This document shows, in pieces, positions 20,601 through 31,989 of a stretch of 64,000 bases of DNA. Origin of the DNA: Simmondsia chinensis (Eukaryota > Streptophyta > Magnoliopsida > Caryophyllales > Simmondsiaceae). Location of the stretch: positions 28,133,212 through 28,197,211 of the forward strand of contig JAGTTD010000016.1 in assembly GCA_018398585.1 (NCBI GenBank), in the 5' to 3' direction. Position 1 is the first letter of the stretch, and each line of letters begins with the position of its first letter. The position numbers were made by a program, and so were the translations under genes. Below the pieces are notes generated by a model that saw only the letters and a program-made list of their open reading frames with translations, had not been told where the DNA came from and did no database searches.

Positions 20601-23600
20601 AACTTCCATTTTTAATCTAGAACAATGTTGCCCCCAGTCAACAGGGGGGAGGGACAGTAAGTTTTATGCTATACACTTTTTTCAGTAAGTAAGCGAGATT
20701 GGGAATTTAAACCTATAACTTCTTGACCTAGAGCCTCAACCTTGGTAATTTTACCATTAGAAGAACGCCTCGTTGGCAAGTTTTATGATATCCACTCCAA
20801 CAATGACAACATGCTTAACAATATCAAATCCAACAACAACAACAATCCCTGTGCCCCAAGGGCTCCTGCATAAGCAAGGTTTGGGGGGGTGGATGTACAC
20901 AGCCTTCCCCCATCAGGATGCTAGCCTGACGAGAGGCTGTATCCGAGGACTTCCAACCTGAGAAGCGTGGCAGCATGGAATCCATATAACTATAATCCAA
21001 ACTCATCTCTATTCCCCTTCCTCAAAACCTACAGCCCCAATCATAAAACTGAGATTACGTCACTCTTGTGCTTCTAGCATACTTCGTACATGGAACTAGA
21101 CTGTAGATACAATACAGGCCATCCCAAACAAAATAAAATTTCTAGCATTAGAGAACGAAAATTTCACACATATTAATCTCTTGGAAATAACGTGCACCAA
21201 AAGTTCTTCCGCAAAATTTACAACACACCTTGAGTAAAAGTCGACTCGAAAGGACTTCTTCCTTCTCACGAGTCCGGAGTCCCTACAGAATTTTAGGAAC
21301 AATAACTTCAGCAATCTAAAAAAAGGCATAAGCTAGTGACCATAAAAAAGGCATAAGCAATCTGAAAAGAAACAGTAAATTCAATGTTGATTAATATCTC
21401 ATATAAGCCCCAACTGGTCAGAGTGAGTTGTTGACTGAGCACCTGAATCAAGATTTCCTTGCTTCAGTTAAGTACTTTTAAGCAAGGAACAATAAAAGGG
21501 ACCTGTGAGTCTGTGACACATCAAAAATTCCATCCAAAGCTCCTAAGAAAGCTGATATGGCACACAAACTGGACGTAGAAACCAAATTCACTAGATGACA
21601 TGGAATCTTGATCACGTACCAGTTTAGAAATATAGAATATCCGCATAAGGAGTTTAGATTAATGAGTTCTTATTATTGGCAAAAATCACACAACTAAAGC
21701 AAAAACAAAATAAAGCAATACACAAAAGTTTATGTGGAAACCTTCTTTCAACTAGAGGAAAAACCAGTGGCTCAAATGAGTGTCTCATCCACTACTGAAA
21801 ATTTGGAATTACAATTACTAATTATAACCCCGAAAAACAAACTCTCATCTCAAATGTAGCTCTTGCATGATAAAGCTACAAACTGGGACCTGTGAGTCTA
21901 TGACACATCAAAGATTCCATCCAAAGCTCCTCAGAAAGCTGATATCGCACACAAACTGGACGTAGAAACCAAATTCACCAGATGACATGGAATCTTGATC
22001 ACGTACCAGTTTAGAAGTATAGAATATCCGCATAAGGAGTTTAGATTAATGAGTTCTTATTATTGGCAAAAATCACACAACTAAAGCAAAAACAAAATAA
22101 AGCAATACACAAAAATTTATGTGGAAACCTTCTTTCAACTAGAGGAAAAACCAGTGGCCCAAATGAGTGTTTGATCCAATACTGAAAATTTGGAATTACA
22201 ATTTCTAATTATAACCCCAAAAAACAAACTCTCATCTCAAATGTAGCTCTTGCATGATAAAGCTACAAACCCTGTTCAATGTAGGTTTAGAACGGTAAAG
22301 CTGCTAACCCACCACAATGCAACTTTTGCACGCTTGAAGTTGCAAACCTCAATCAAAGCACCGGACCTTGACTTCCTTCATATTCAGGTAAACCACACTC
22401 AACATCAACATAAGAAACACTCACAAATAGAAACACTCTGAATCTATTTCTCACTCTCCCCCAACCCAAGTGATCCGCCCCCCACCCCCCCCCCCCCCCC
22501 CCCCCGCTTCAAAAAAAAAAACCAAAAAAAAGGCATCCGTTTACCAATACCCACACACTCTACCTTTATCTTCTCTTCCTCCTCCTCCTACTCTCATTTA
22601 TTTATAAAAAAATAAAACATAACCTAACTCCAATTCAAAATTTGAATTCCAATCTTATTTGGCAAAGAAACATACAACTTTCTTTACTTCCTTTTCCAAT
22701 CTCCTTCATTATGACTTCTTTTTTCTTTTCATTTTCTTTTTCTACTTTTTTTTTTTTTTTCTTTTCTCTGTTTTATTTTTAGATATAGTAATTTTGATGT
22801 AATAATACTTAACACTTACAAGACAATCATGGCTTCAGCCAAATAGAAGAGCTAACTCCCAAATGATGTCATTCACAAGCAATTGTTGACAGCCCTTGAG
22901 TCAAACCCAGCTTCTCAGATCCACATCAAAATATGGTCAGATCAAAGATCACACGCCTTACGATAGTGGCCTAGATCATAGATCAATGCTTAATGCACAC
23001 AATCAAAGGTGGTAGGCAATGCTCCTACCTCCTGCACCCCCAAGGGTAACAGAATTTGAAGTTACCCGTATGCATTTTCAAAGCATCAAGGAAAATATAT
23101 TGGACTGGCTTTTTCTAGTTTGCACCGTGAAGCAAGGAGTTCACTGGATAAGAGGGCTGACAGAAGAGTAATATTTGAGGTGAGTGGTACTTGTGTATCA
23201 AGGTTTACATTATAAAGGCACATTAGAAAGTGCTGATTTTCAAGTCAAAAATTTGATTGATGAACATCATTCAACTTATGCATTGGTGAATCTGTGGAAG
23301 GCATTTAATTAACAAGAAGCTGAAAATGAAAGGAAAAAGTGTGGTTTTCGGAGTTGCATGTGTCAATCACATGATAAAGCTTGCATGTCTAGGTAAAAAT
23401 TTCAAAAGATAACGTATCACATCAACTTTACAGTGAGCACATCCCCTTGCTCGAGACTAGGTGGAACCTCTACTTAAATACAGGTCCCTTTTTTCAAGGG
23501 CTTGAGTCCTTATTTTAAGGATGAATCCAAGTTTCAAGGTTCACTCAGAAAATACAAACCTTTGACAGGGTGACCTTGGAAAGCCAAAGTCGATCAGATG

Positions 23601-26600
23601 TTCTAGTCGACATGTGGATCCTAACATGTAAGAATAACAAGAAATTAAGTATTCAACCCATAAAATGACAGCAACATACAAAGAATTCTAAACTGGTAAC
23701 ATATATGTACAGCAAACATATTCAGGAAACCCAGGTGACTCCATTGAATTGTTAGGAAAAAACCGCTGTTTACCATTTCACACTGAAAGCAAAGCTCTCC
23801 CAGAAGTTAAAGAATGAGAACATCATTTTAATATAACCGCTCTCAATACAATTTGTATGTAACAAATGACTGGATAAAAGTTATCTGCTAGGCATTGAAG
23901 ATTTATAGATAATTCACATTAACGACGATTGTGTGCATCGATTCAAGTACCACAATCAAGGAGTTTGAATGAAAAACAATAAGTTAAATAACTATATGCA
24001 AATCAGAAACATTCCAAGCCTTGACCACTTGAGAACATTCGCCTTTGAAACTTCATTAATTTTTCATAGCTTGTCCTTGTTTAAAATTTCCTTCTTGTGT
24101 GAAACAAGATGCTCAGGTCTCCTATATGTCAGGAATCATAATAACACAAAATTTGTAACAATAATTATGGTGCATGCCAAACATGAAAAAGAACTTTAAA
24201 CACTTCCAGACGTTCCAACTTCTCAAAGATGTCACAATTGTTTGAATATTTCAAATCAGAGAATGCATATCAAAACTCAGAACCAGATGAAATGTAAGAA
24301 GCCACTTAGCTCTAAATTCAAGGTTCACCGATTCTATTGTATACACTTTAGATTCATACACAAAAATGTTGACATTCTGAAAAACGGACACATAACATCT
24401 ACTGCTCATACACATAAAAGGGTGCTCTCAAAGTAGTAAGCAGCTCTATCAATGTAAAATCACATAAGGAATACCTATGATCACCATGTTTCATGTGAGT
24501 TGTCGCTAGAGAACCAGTGAAGCCCACACCAATTGCAGGGCAACCTGTTCAATACAACGGTACAAATTAATATCACAACATACTCATTTTACAAAGAAAT
24601 TTGAACCAAATCATGATTATAAATTAAAAAAAGAAAAATAAAGGCAACATTATTTATTTAACCAAATTCCATAACTGAACACACATGTAACTAATAGAGA
24701 GAACAAGAAGAAACTTCAGTGATTAAGGCCAGGGGTGTAAACGAACCGAACGTTCAATCAACTACTTGTGTTTGAAATCGATTATGGTTCATTTGTGTTC
24801 ACAATTAGGGCTTGATAAATTATCGAGCCGAGTTCGAGCAGGCTCGATAAGCTTAACGAGCCGAGTTCGAACAAGGGGGTGCTCGGCTCGTTAATGTTCA
24901 TGAACAGTTGATAAGAGCTCGTTAAGGGCTCGTTAAAAAACTCGTTAAGAGCTCGTTAAAGGGTTGTTAGTAGTTAATATTAACTGCAAAATAGTTTGAT
25001 AATAGCTCGATAGTAATTCGAATAACTTGGCTCGATAGCTAGCTCGACTCGATAATAAGCTCGTGTTTGTTATGAGCTCGATTTCATTCGATAACGAACT
25101 CGGCTCGGCTTGATAAGGAGCTCGAATTGGTTTGATTAGCTTAATCAGCCGAGCCGAGCTGAGTTTCAAGCACAACAAAATCTTAACGAACTGAGCTCGA
25201 ACAAGGGGTTGGAAAGCTCGATAAAAGCTCGGCTCAAACTCAAGCTCGATAAATCTTAATGAACCGAGTTTGAACAAGGGGATGCTTGGCTCGGCTCATT
25301 TACAAGGCTCCATTTGGTCAGAAGGAAGTCTATTCTACCCATTTGTCATTACTCGTTTACATGAACAAGGAATACAAATCTTCAAAGAGAAAATCTAATC
25401 CCATATAAGAAAGTCCATTCCCTATAGTAGATAAGTCATTTCGCTTTGCACCACTTCTCCTGATCCACCCAAAGCCTCACAAGCTTCCAATCAAATTACA
25501 CTATACGTTTGCTAAAGTTCCAACCCTACAAAAAGTTATGTAGTCAAATTTATCACTGAAATTGGAGAAACGAAAATTTTAAGGTGAAAATATTTTAAGC
25601 AGTTAATAACTCGACATGTGAGCCTAATAAGAAATCTCACATCGGAGTTGTAAGAAAGAATAGACTAACATATAACCTAGTGGGCTACTCCACATAATGT
25701 CACACGAAATATATATTTTCATTCAGAAGTAAAATGTCTTCCCTCCAACCAAATGGTTTTCCGTCTAACCAAACCGAACAATGTTAAAATGAGTAGAACA
25801 GAGAAAAGAAACCTGGTTTAGAAAGCTTAAGCGCGCGATTATAAGCCAGCAAAGCCATGTCCTCAGCAGTTCGCTGGCTCGCAAACTGCGACGGTATCTG
25901 ATAACACCATTGTCAAACAGCAAATGATTACCACGGTCCAAGGTGATCAATCGAAACACGAGGTATTTCCTCCATTGGTCCCTCGTGTTTCTAAATTTGT
26001 TCAAATTGGTCCCTCTTTTTTTCATTTTTTCAAAATGGTCAATCATGTGTGTAATTTTGTTCAAATTAGTCTCTCATCTTTTCTTTAATTCAAAATGGTC
26101 CCTCATGATTTATATTATGACAAAATAAGTCCCTCATCTTTCTAATTGTTACCTAATTTTAATTATCAAATGGCGGACTAATTATTAAGTATTCCACATG
26201 TGAGTCTAATAACAATCTCATATAGGAGTTGTGAGAAAGAAAAGAAAAATATATAACGCATAGTGACTCCGTGGGTCAGGCCTAAGGCTCAATGAAATTT
26301 AACTCTAATTTTGTTATAAAATCAGACATTATGGAATATTTTGAACAAAGAAACAATGAGGAACTAGTTTAAACAAAATTACAAACACTTGGTATCATTT
26401 AAACGGAAGAAAACGGGAGAGATCATTTTCAACAAATTTAGAAACGCTAGGCACCAACGGAGTAAATAACTCATCCAAACAATCGAATACAGGTAAGAAA
26501 AGATCAAAGAGACAAAAAAATGAAAATGAAAGGGACCTTTCCGAGCAATTGAATCGAGGACATCCTAGAGTAAGGAACAAGAGCTTCAAGAACTGTGTTG

Positions 26601-27227
26601 GAGGCTCCAGGAACTGATGTCAACCATCCGATCACCTGATTCAATTATATATTCAAATTCAACCATCATTTTCGAATTTGAAGTGAATTTCGCTGAATTT
26701 AGACTGATGTCAACCATCCGATCGCCTGATTACATTATACATTCAAATTCAACAGGTATTTTTGAATTTGAACTAAATTTCGGTGAATTTGAACTGAATG
26801 TCGATGAACTTCAACTGATCTCAACCATCATTTTTGAATTTGAACTGAATTTCAGTGAATTTGAATTGAATTTCGGTGAATTTGGACTGATGTCAACCAT
26901 CCGATGACCGGATTACATTATATATCCCAATTCAACCATCATTTTTGAATTTGAATTGAATTTCAGCGAATTTTAACTGGATTTAGGTGAATTTGGACTG
27001 ATGTCAACCATCCGATCACTTGATTAGATTATATATTCAAATCCAACCGTCATTTTTAAATTTGAGCTTAAATTTCGGTGGAATTCGAATTCAACAGACG
27101 CAATTGCAGATCGAGAGGAGAGAGAGAAAGAGAAGACCTGAGAGCCGCCGCCGGAGAGGTAAAGGACGGCCTGGGCGGGGGTGGAGTGGATGGCTTCGAT
27201 CACTGCTCTCACGCAACAGTCTGTCAT
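14627..27227 (-). CDS. CinA-C-like domain / nucleotidylyltransferase fusion protein, 12 exons
   Basis: Exons (minus): 27227-27138, 26635-26537, 25897-25813, 24544-24475, 23620-23560, 21282-21229, 20112-19956, 19859-19763, 18840-18731, 17144-17038, 16140-16030, 14743-14627. All junctions are GT-AG, phases agree, and the sum is 1158 nt (385 aa). Residues 1-150 resemble the CinA C-terminal fold (VIGWLTSVPGASNTVLEALV, GVGFTGSLATTH). Residues about 206-385 form a cytidylyltransferase-like domain with GSFNPLHVGH (HVGH 226-229, the HxGH nucleotide-binding motif), FVIGADTAVRL, FLVGGR, and ISSTEIR (374-380). The domain order matches plant proteins annotated as nucleotidylyl transferase superfamily (Arabidopsis AT3G27610 type); the substrate is unknown to me. 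The coding frame is intact although introns carry hAT, SINE and LTR debris. Start: first ATG, opening MTDCCVRAVIEAIHSTPAQA. Confidence 0.9.
15353..15827. mobile_element. hAT-type non-autonomous element
   Basis: 475 bp flanked by perfect 8-bp repeats ATTGCAAC (15345-15352 and 15828-15835). The ends are TAGGGATAGAAACGAG and ...CATTTACACTCCTA. The inside is rich in GAGCTCG/AAGCTCGAG-type words and has no coding capacity. It lies in intron 11 of the nucleotidylyltransferase gene. Confidence 0.8.
16240..16790. repeat. GGGGCGGG/TACCCGC repeat element
   Basis: It contains many TACCCG/CGGGTA words in both orientations and ends with CCCGCCCCATTGCTATCCC. It closely resembles 62426-62845, so it is a dispersed foldback-like family. 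It lies in intron 10. Open frames through it are accidental. Confidence 0.6.
17720..18170. repeat. LTR-like repeat, copy 1
   Basis: It shares blocks with 20190-20580: AATCTAATCTAAATCCAATA, AAATCCTCAAGG, then a tail with AATCTTATATTTTACATTA. Both lie in introns of the same gene and look like decayed LTR pieces. No primer site or TG...CA ends could be fixed. Confidence 0.45.
20190..20580. repeat. LTR-like repeat, copy 2
   Basis: Counterpart of 17720-18170 in intron 6, with AAAGATAATCAGAATATTAA and GAGTCTCACATTGTACATTA. Direct orientation relative to copy 1. Confidence 0.45.
20833..20960 (-). mobile_element. SINE, body-only copy
   Basis: On the minus strand it starts GGTTGGAAGTCCTCGG and runs through GGGGGAAGGCTGTGTACATC to (TTG)4. 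It lacks the 5S head. It lies in intron 6 of the nucleotidylyltransferase gene. Confidence 0.8.
21498..22270. repeat. tandem duplication of about 397 bp in intron 5
   Basis: Two direct copies, 21498-21894 and 21895-22270, starting GGGACCTGTGAGTCTRTGAC, with only scattered differences. The unit includes TTTATGTGGAAACCTTC, a phrase typical of plant LTRs, and the LTR-like sequence seems to continue to about 22440. It lies about 220 bp from exon 6. Confidence 0.85.
22441..23555. other. intron 5 remainder with a poly-C run
   Basis: 22484-22505 is almost pure C and is followed by A-rich sequence, which may be an assembly weak point. The rest is unassigned intron sequence without recognisable domains. 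Confidence 0.4.
24728..25312. mobile_element. hAT-like GAGCTCG-rich element, intron 3
   Basis: It starts AGGGGTGTAAACGAACCG and ends near CTCGGCTCATTTACAAGG, with an interior dominated by CTCGATAA/GAGCTCG words. It is related to 15353-15827 and 59663-60390. The ends have decayed and no target duplication is visible. An open frame of 110 codons through it is a by-product of the repeat. Confidence 0.6.
25600..26300. repeat. intron 2-3 repeat cluster around exon 3
   Basis: 25600-25700 and 26190-26290 share an ACATGTGAGYCTAATAA...GGAGTTGTRAGAAAG block typical of plant LTRs. 25960-26150 has four degenerate units of TTCAAATTGGTCCCTC type. Exon 3 (25897-25813) sits between them and is intact. Confidence 0.5.
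26613..27105. repeat. degenerate tandem repeats in intron 1 that include the exon-2 splice acceptor
   Basis: Five units of about 70-110 bp start at about 26613, 26703, 26814, 26887 and 26998. Each begins CTGATSTCAACCATC on the plus strand, and four contain an ATCGGATGGTTGACATCAG block. On the coding strand that block is the first bases of exon 2 (the I-G-W-L-T-S codons), preceded by the acceptor region. Only the first unit is the real exon. The rest of each unit is AATTTGAATTTGAAC-like. Confidence 0.85.
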
Positions 27228-28969
27228 TTTTCTCCTCTCTCTCTCTCAGCTTGGTTTATTCTGTCGTATTGAAGGGTCCCCCCCCCCCCCCCCCCAAAAA
27301 AAAAAAATTGACAATTGAGTAATATAAGATTTGACAATTTATAATCTAAGTATTTTAATATTTTAATATTAGAGTTTTTAAATTTTTTTAACTTTTTTTT
27401 AAAATTTGATAGATTTTCATTACATGCTAATACTACATATAATTTTGGCAATATATAAGTTTTTACATCCAAATTCAATGAAGTTTTTATCATATTTGGG
27501 TTAATTTTTGTTGAAAATATTAACTTGAGTTATATATATTATTATAATAATGCATTACATTAACATTTTTTTGTATAAAATTAGTTTGATTCTCAAAACA
27601 ATAAATCAAATTCAGATATAAAATACCTAAATAATAACAATTTCAATTATTAGGACATCTCATTATATATATTGAAACATCGGGATACTTAAGTAATAAA
27701 TTGTTAAACTTCAGGTACCTAAATGATAATTTTTCTTTTATTTTTTACACTGGTAATGACTTTGAGAAGGAAATTCTCATATGGGGAGCAACATGCCCTT
27801 AATGGATATCGAATTAAAGTGACTTCTCTTACCTTTGACGTTTTTTGTGACCAAACTATGACCTTATGACACGATATCCCGCATAGCTTAGTTGTGTCTT
27901 TTAGTGACATTATGTTTCTCTAATACTATACTGTTGTTTATTACTGAACGTTGATGTTAGCAGGAACAAAATATTATTGATAAAGTAATGATGTGATTTA
28001 GAAAATATATAAGTTATATAATTATCATAAAAATTGCTTTAACAATAATAATATTGCTCTCAGTGTAATTTAAATTAATCTTAGATAAAAAAAAAATTTA
28101 GTTAATTATTTGCTATTTTTTATTTAAAATAATTCTTAATGTTTATAAATTTATTTCAATTGATTTCTTTTTTTCTTATTTAAAACAACTTTTAATATTT
28201 TGTTTTACAATAAAGTTAGTATCTCATTTTTATTAAGTTTCACTTAATTTCATAACTAAATAAGGGACCAATTTTATCGTAAAATAAAATATTAGGAAAT
28301 ATTTTAAGCAAAATAGAGGATGAATGACCAATTTGAACTACCTTAAAAATATATATTAAGGATTATTATGAATATCATAATATGTCGTTGGCATATTTAG
28401 TATTATTTTTTCATACTGTTTATTTTTAAGAAATTCAATGTTTGGTTTTTAGAATTTTTTATTTACACGTTTGTCACGCTCATATGATAAGTGTCAATGG
28501 TTTACATAGCATGATAAGCGTGTTTTTCTAATATATGTTTGTAAACACCGGTTTATAATTATTTTTCCTGTTTTTGAGTCAGTTCTTTAATAGGGAGGGT
28601 CAAACTCAAGCTCTTGCAGAAAGGAAATAGGATCGGGGCTCTTTTACCGGAATGTGCTTGTCCTCCTTTCTGGCTTTTTCCTTCATATTTATAGCGTGGG
28701 TGTATATTGGACACATGGCCTTAGCACAATGGCTAATCAGGCAAATAGTCAAACGCGACAGTCTCAAGTGGTGTGAGGCAAACATAGTAATGGTGGTCAA
28801 GAAGGACGAGATCCTTGTTGAAGCCAGGTCTTAGGCACTCTGCCAAAAGGGTTATCGGTTGGGAACTCATCTTTCTCATAAAAGCTCTTACGTATGCTTG
28901 ACTCTACTCACTCGGTCTATTATAACTTGGTTACCAAACTGATCACTTTTTCCCCTAACAATAATTATA
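27228..28969. other. upstream of the nucleotidylyltransferase gene; AT-rich, no supported gene
   Basis: 27277-27307 is a poly-C/poly-A junction just upstream of the ATG. 27310-28560 is AT-rich. 28560-28930 is a more complex stretch (GGATCGGGGCTCTTTTACCG...) that looks like an LTR-type relic but has no diagnostic end. No frame has a recognisable domain. Confidence 0.4.
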
Positions 28970-29320
28970 GATAACCAAAGGTCCATGTACTCCATCCATT
29001 GCGTCAATTAGTCCTTTTATTTTTAATTGTATCAATTTAGTCCCTGTATAATTTAAAATGTGCCAATTTGGTCCTTAAAAAAATTTATGTTAAATTTTTA
29101 ATGGTTCAGCCACGAATTTGGTTAAATTAAGTAAATATAATAAATTACTTGCATATAACATAATTTTATCATTCAAAATTACGTCGTTAACATAACTTAA
29201 ATTTGATCGAAGGATTAAATTGATATATATTGAATTGTTAAGGAACTAAATTGATACAATTAAAATTACAAAGACTCAATTGATATAATAGATAATGTAC
29301 AGGGGTCTTTGGTACAACCC
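28970..29320. mobile_element. Mutator-like foldback MITE
   Basis: 351 bp flanked by perfect 9-bp repeats ATAATTATA (28961-28969 and 29321-29329). The arms begin GATAACCAAAGGTCCATGTA and, reversed, GGGTTGTACCAAAGACCCCT, and share CAATTTAGTCCCTG-type subrepeats. It is non-coding. Confidence 0.82.
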
Positions 29321-29329
29321 ATAATTATA

Positions 29330-30489
29330 TTTTTCTAAGTAATTATTTATTACTACCTTTTGAAAAATAAGAAATATTTAGATGCTAAATTTCCTTAGCT
29401 TAAAGCCTTTGGGCCCTATAATGGATAAGAAAGGTGACAGGCCCAGTACAAGTAAAGAATATACTATGAACTATATAATTTTTATTTCTGATAAATAAAA
29501 ACTATATAACTTTTATTTATCCAAAAAGCATAAAAGGGCAAATGGAAAGCAGAAATTTAAAGCTACTGACCAAAAAAAAAACTATTTAAAGTTCTAATTC
29601 TTTTAATCGATACATATTTTTATACAGAATTTTTTCATAAATATTTTTAATTAACTTTGTTTCTTAAAAGATTTTATCTCTCTGGATACAGAAAATAGTT
29701 TTATCCTTTAAATTTGCATAAGATTCACGATTAATCAAGTTTAGGTTGATGTGAAGCACGTGACATGAGATTCTTGCGGAAAACGTTATCTTCTCCATTA
29801 GAAAAATGCTTTGAACTTACCTCCAATGGAAACAATATTTTCCATATTTATTATAAAATTATGCAAAAAAAAAAAAAAATTGATACAAAAATATTTTTCG
29901 TTGTAACAAACAATCATTTTTACTGGATGAAAGTTCATTTATCATAAATATTATTTAACAATAGTCATATCATATCAATTCTAAATTTTAAAATATAAAT
30001 ATTTGTTATAATCTATTTATTTAATTATATATAGAAAGAAACTTTTTAAAAAAATTATTAGAAAAAAGAGATGAGAGGAAGCCAAAAGGTTGGGAATAAA
30101 AAAGGAAATAAAATCGTGCCGTGTACTTTAGGCATAAATAAATATGTTAAGTTCTATATTATAATTATACCCTTCTCTAACTTTATATATAGGGATTTAA
30201 TTCAGAATAGAGGTATTATGAATGATGAATTATTAAGTCTGTAAAATTATCACAATAAAATAGAGCAAATATCAAACACAGAACACAAGTAGATGGAAAA
30301 TTTTGGATGATCTATTATTCACACGAAGAAACCTATTTATGTTTTTTGGTCAAAAAGAAACCTATTTTTAATATAACGGGATCAACCAAAAGTCATGAGG
30401 AAGAAACCATAAAAGAATACTAGGACAAGAACAATTACAAGAGTAATTGACAAAATAATTGCAAAATGAAACCTCCCATGGGCATTAAT
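29330..30489. other. AT-rich intergenic
   Basis: No gene seen. Around 30130-30240 is a copy of the CTTTATATATAGGGATTTAA-type block that recurs at 31065-31230 and 31620. Confidence 0.4.
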
Positions 30490-30895
30490 GTTTTGTTTGG
30501 CAACTGGGTAAAGGCGAGTAAAGAGAGGGAGGATAAAGAGGGTTAAAGAAGGAGAGGACAAAGAGGGTTAAAGAGGGAGAATGTAAGGTAATATTCTACA
30601 TTTATTTAGATATATCAAATTAAGAAGGGTAATAAGTTACCCTTATTTGGTAATTGAGTAAAGGGGTAAGAGTAAAGAGAGTTATAGTTAAAATAAAGGT
30701 AAAAGTGTCCAAAATTTTTTAAAAATTACTTTTATCCCCCTTTATTCCCCAATTTGGGGGTTAAAAAAATTGGGGGTAAAGAGGGGTAATGAGGGTAAAA
30801 TTACCCTCTTTACCCCTCGAATAAATTTGCCAAACATTGATAAAAAATTACCTTTATTTACCCCTTTTTACCACGTTGCCAAATATGGGGTAAGG
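30490..30895. mobile_element. GGTAAAG-rich MITE-like element
   Basis: Starts TTTGGCAACTGGGTAAAGG; near the right end it has TTGCCAAATATGGGGTAAGG, so TTTGGCAA/TTGCCAAA acts as an inverted end. The interior has inverted GGGGTAAAGAGG/CCTCTTTACCCC arms. Relatives occur at 49075-49555. Confidence 0.55.
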
Positions 30896-31064
30896 TGTCG
30901 GTTATGGAGGGAGGGGAAGACATCAAGACCAAATTGAATGTCCTCCATCAAAGCTAGATCTAGAAATTAAAACTTATATCTAATAAATTAAAATACAAGA
31001 GAAATACAAAACTACATCAAAATACTAAATACCTTAATTTCAACAAAATTCTCTATCTAAGTTC

Positions 31065-31230
31065 TCTATATATAGGGGCTTAGTTCATAATAGTGATATG
31101 ATGAATGATAAATTATTGAGTTCTTTATTTGAGTTCTCTATATATGGGGCCTAAGTTCAAAAGAAAGGTATAATGAACGATGAATTATTGAGTTCTCTAC
31201 CTAAGTTTTTTTATATATACAAGCTAAGTT
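31065..31230. repeat. short tandem array of TATA-containing units
   Basis: Three units of about 65-70 bp, each with TATATAKGGGSCTWAGTTC-like text followed by ATGAATGATRAATTATTGAG, with a fourth copy near 30180. They look like a duplicated LTR promoter piece. Confidence 0.55.
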
Positions 31231-31559
31231 CTATCTTTTTGCCAACAATGTTGGAAGTTTAAAGAACACCAAAAACACAGTGTTTCTCTATAAAAGAGGG
31301 GTAGGGGACACGGTTGGTTTGAGTGAATGGAAGAAAGGTGAGAAAAATTCGAGCTATTGTATTTGATCAAATACAAGTGAGTATGATCTTGTGGGTGTAT
31401 TGGATTTTATGTTAATTAGAGACTGTAATCCAAAATTTTAATAGTGAGAGTTTGATACCGGATTGGATCCATGGTTTTTTTCCTGTAGTTGAGAGATGGT
31501 TCTCATTGTGTTGTTTTGCGCTTGATTTTTTGTTTTTATTGTGCTTGTTGATTCAATTC

Positions 31560-31835
31560 AAAATATAGAGGTTAAATGAAGGGTGATTTAAGTATAAATA
31601 AATAAGTTAAGTCATTTATTACAATTAGACACATCCCCTAACTCTATATATAAGGGCTTAAAAGTGGAAGAGAGGTATGGATGGAGAATTGTGTTGAATC
31701 TCCCTCCCTCTCTCTCTCTCTCTCTCTCTCATTAAAGTCTCCCTCTCTTTTCTATCTCTAGTCTATCTATCTCCTCTACTTTTCCTCCTATCATATACTT
31801 ATAAATTCTATATTGTTATAAAGATTATCAAATTT
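31560..31835. repeat. LTR-like repeat with TATA box and CT tract, copy 1
   Basis: Contains ACTCTATATATAAGGGCTTA followed by a (CT)n run at about 31708-31730. It matches 58060-58089 joined to 59253-59500, where the same sequence is split by two insertions. It is probably a solo LTR or LTR fragment; the ends are not fixed. Confidence 0.55.
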
Positions 31836-31973
31836 TTCAAGCCGGGGGTTCTCGGAAACAGTCTCTCTTCAGAGTAACCCTCTGAAGGGGAAAGTCTGCG
31901 TACACCTACCCCCCAAACCCTGCGTATGCAGGAGCCCTCAAGGCACTGAGTTTGTTGTTATTGCTATTGTATT
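31836..31973 (+). mobile_element. SINE, short form with its own target duplication
   Basis: Flanked by perfect 15-bp repeats AAGATTATCAAATTT (31821-31835 and 31974-31988). It begins just before GGGGGTTCTCGGAAACAG and ends TTGTTGTTATTGCTATTGTA. There is no 5S head, so it was mobilised in the short form or was truncated on insertion. Confidence 0.87.
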
Positions 31974-31989
31974 AAGATTATCAAATTTA

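Noticed and set aside
27277..27307. poly-C/poly-A junction as a functional element
   Set aside because: Homopolymer runs here, at 22484-22505 and at 49045-49062 (poly-G) are more likely sequencing or assembly weak points or simple repeats.
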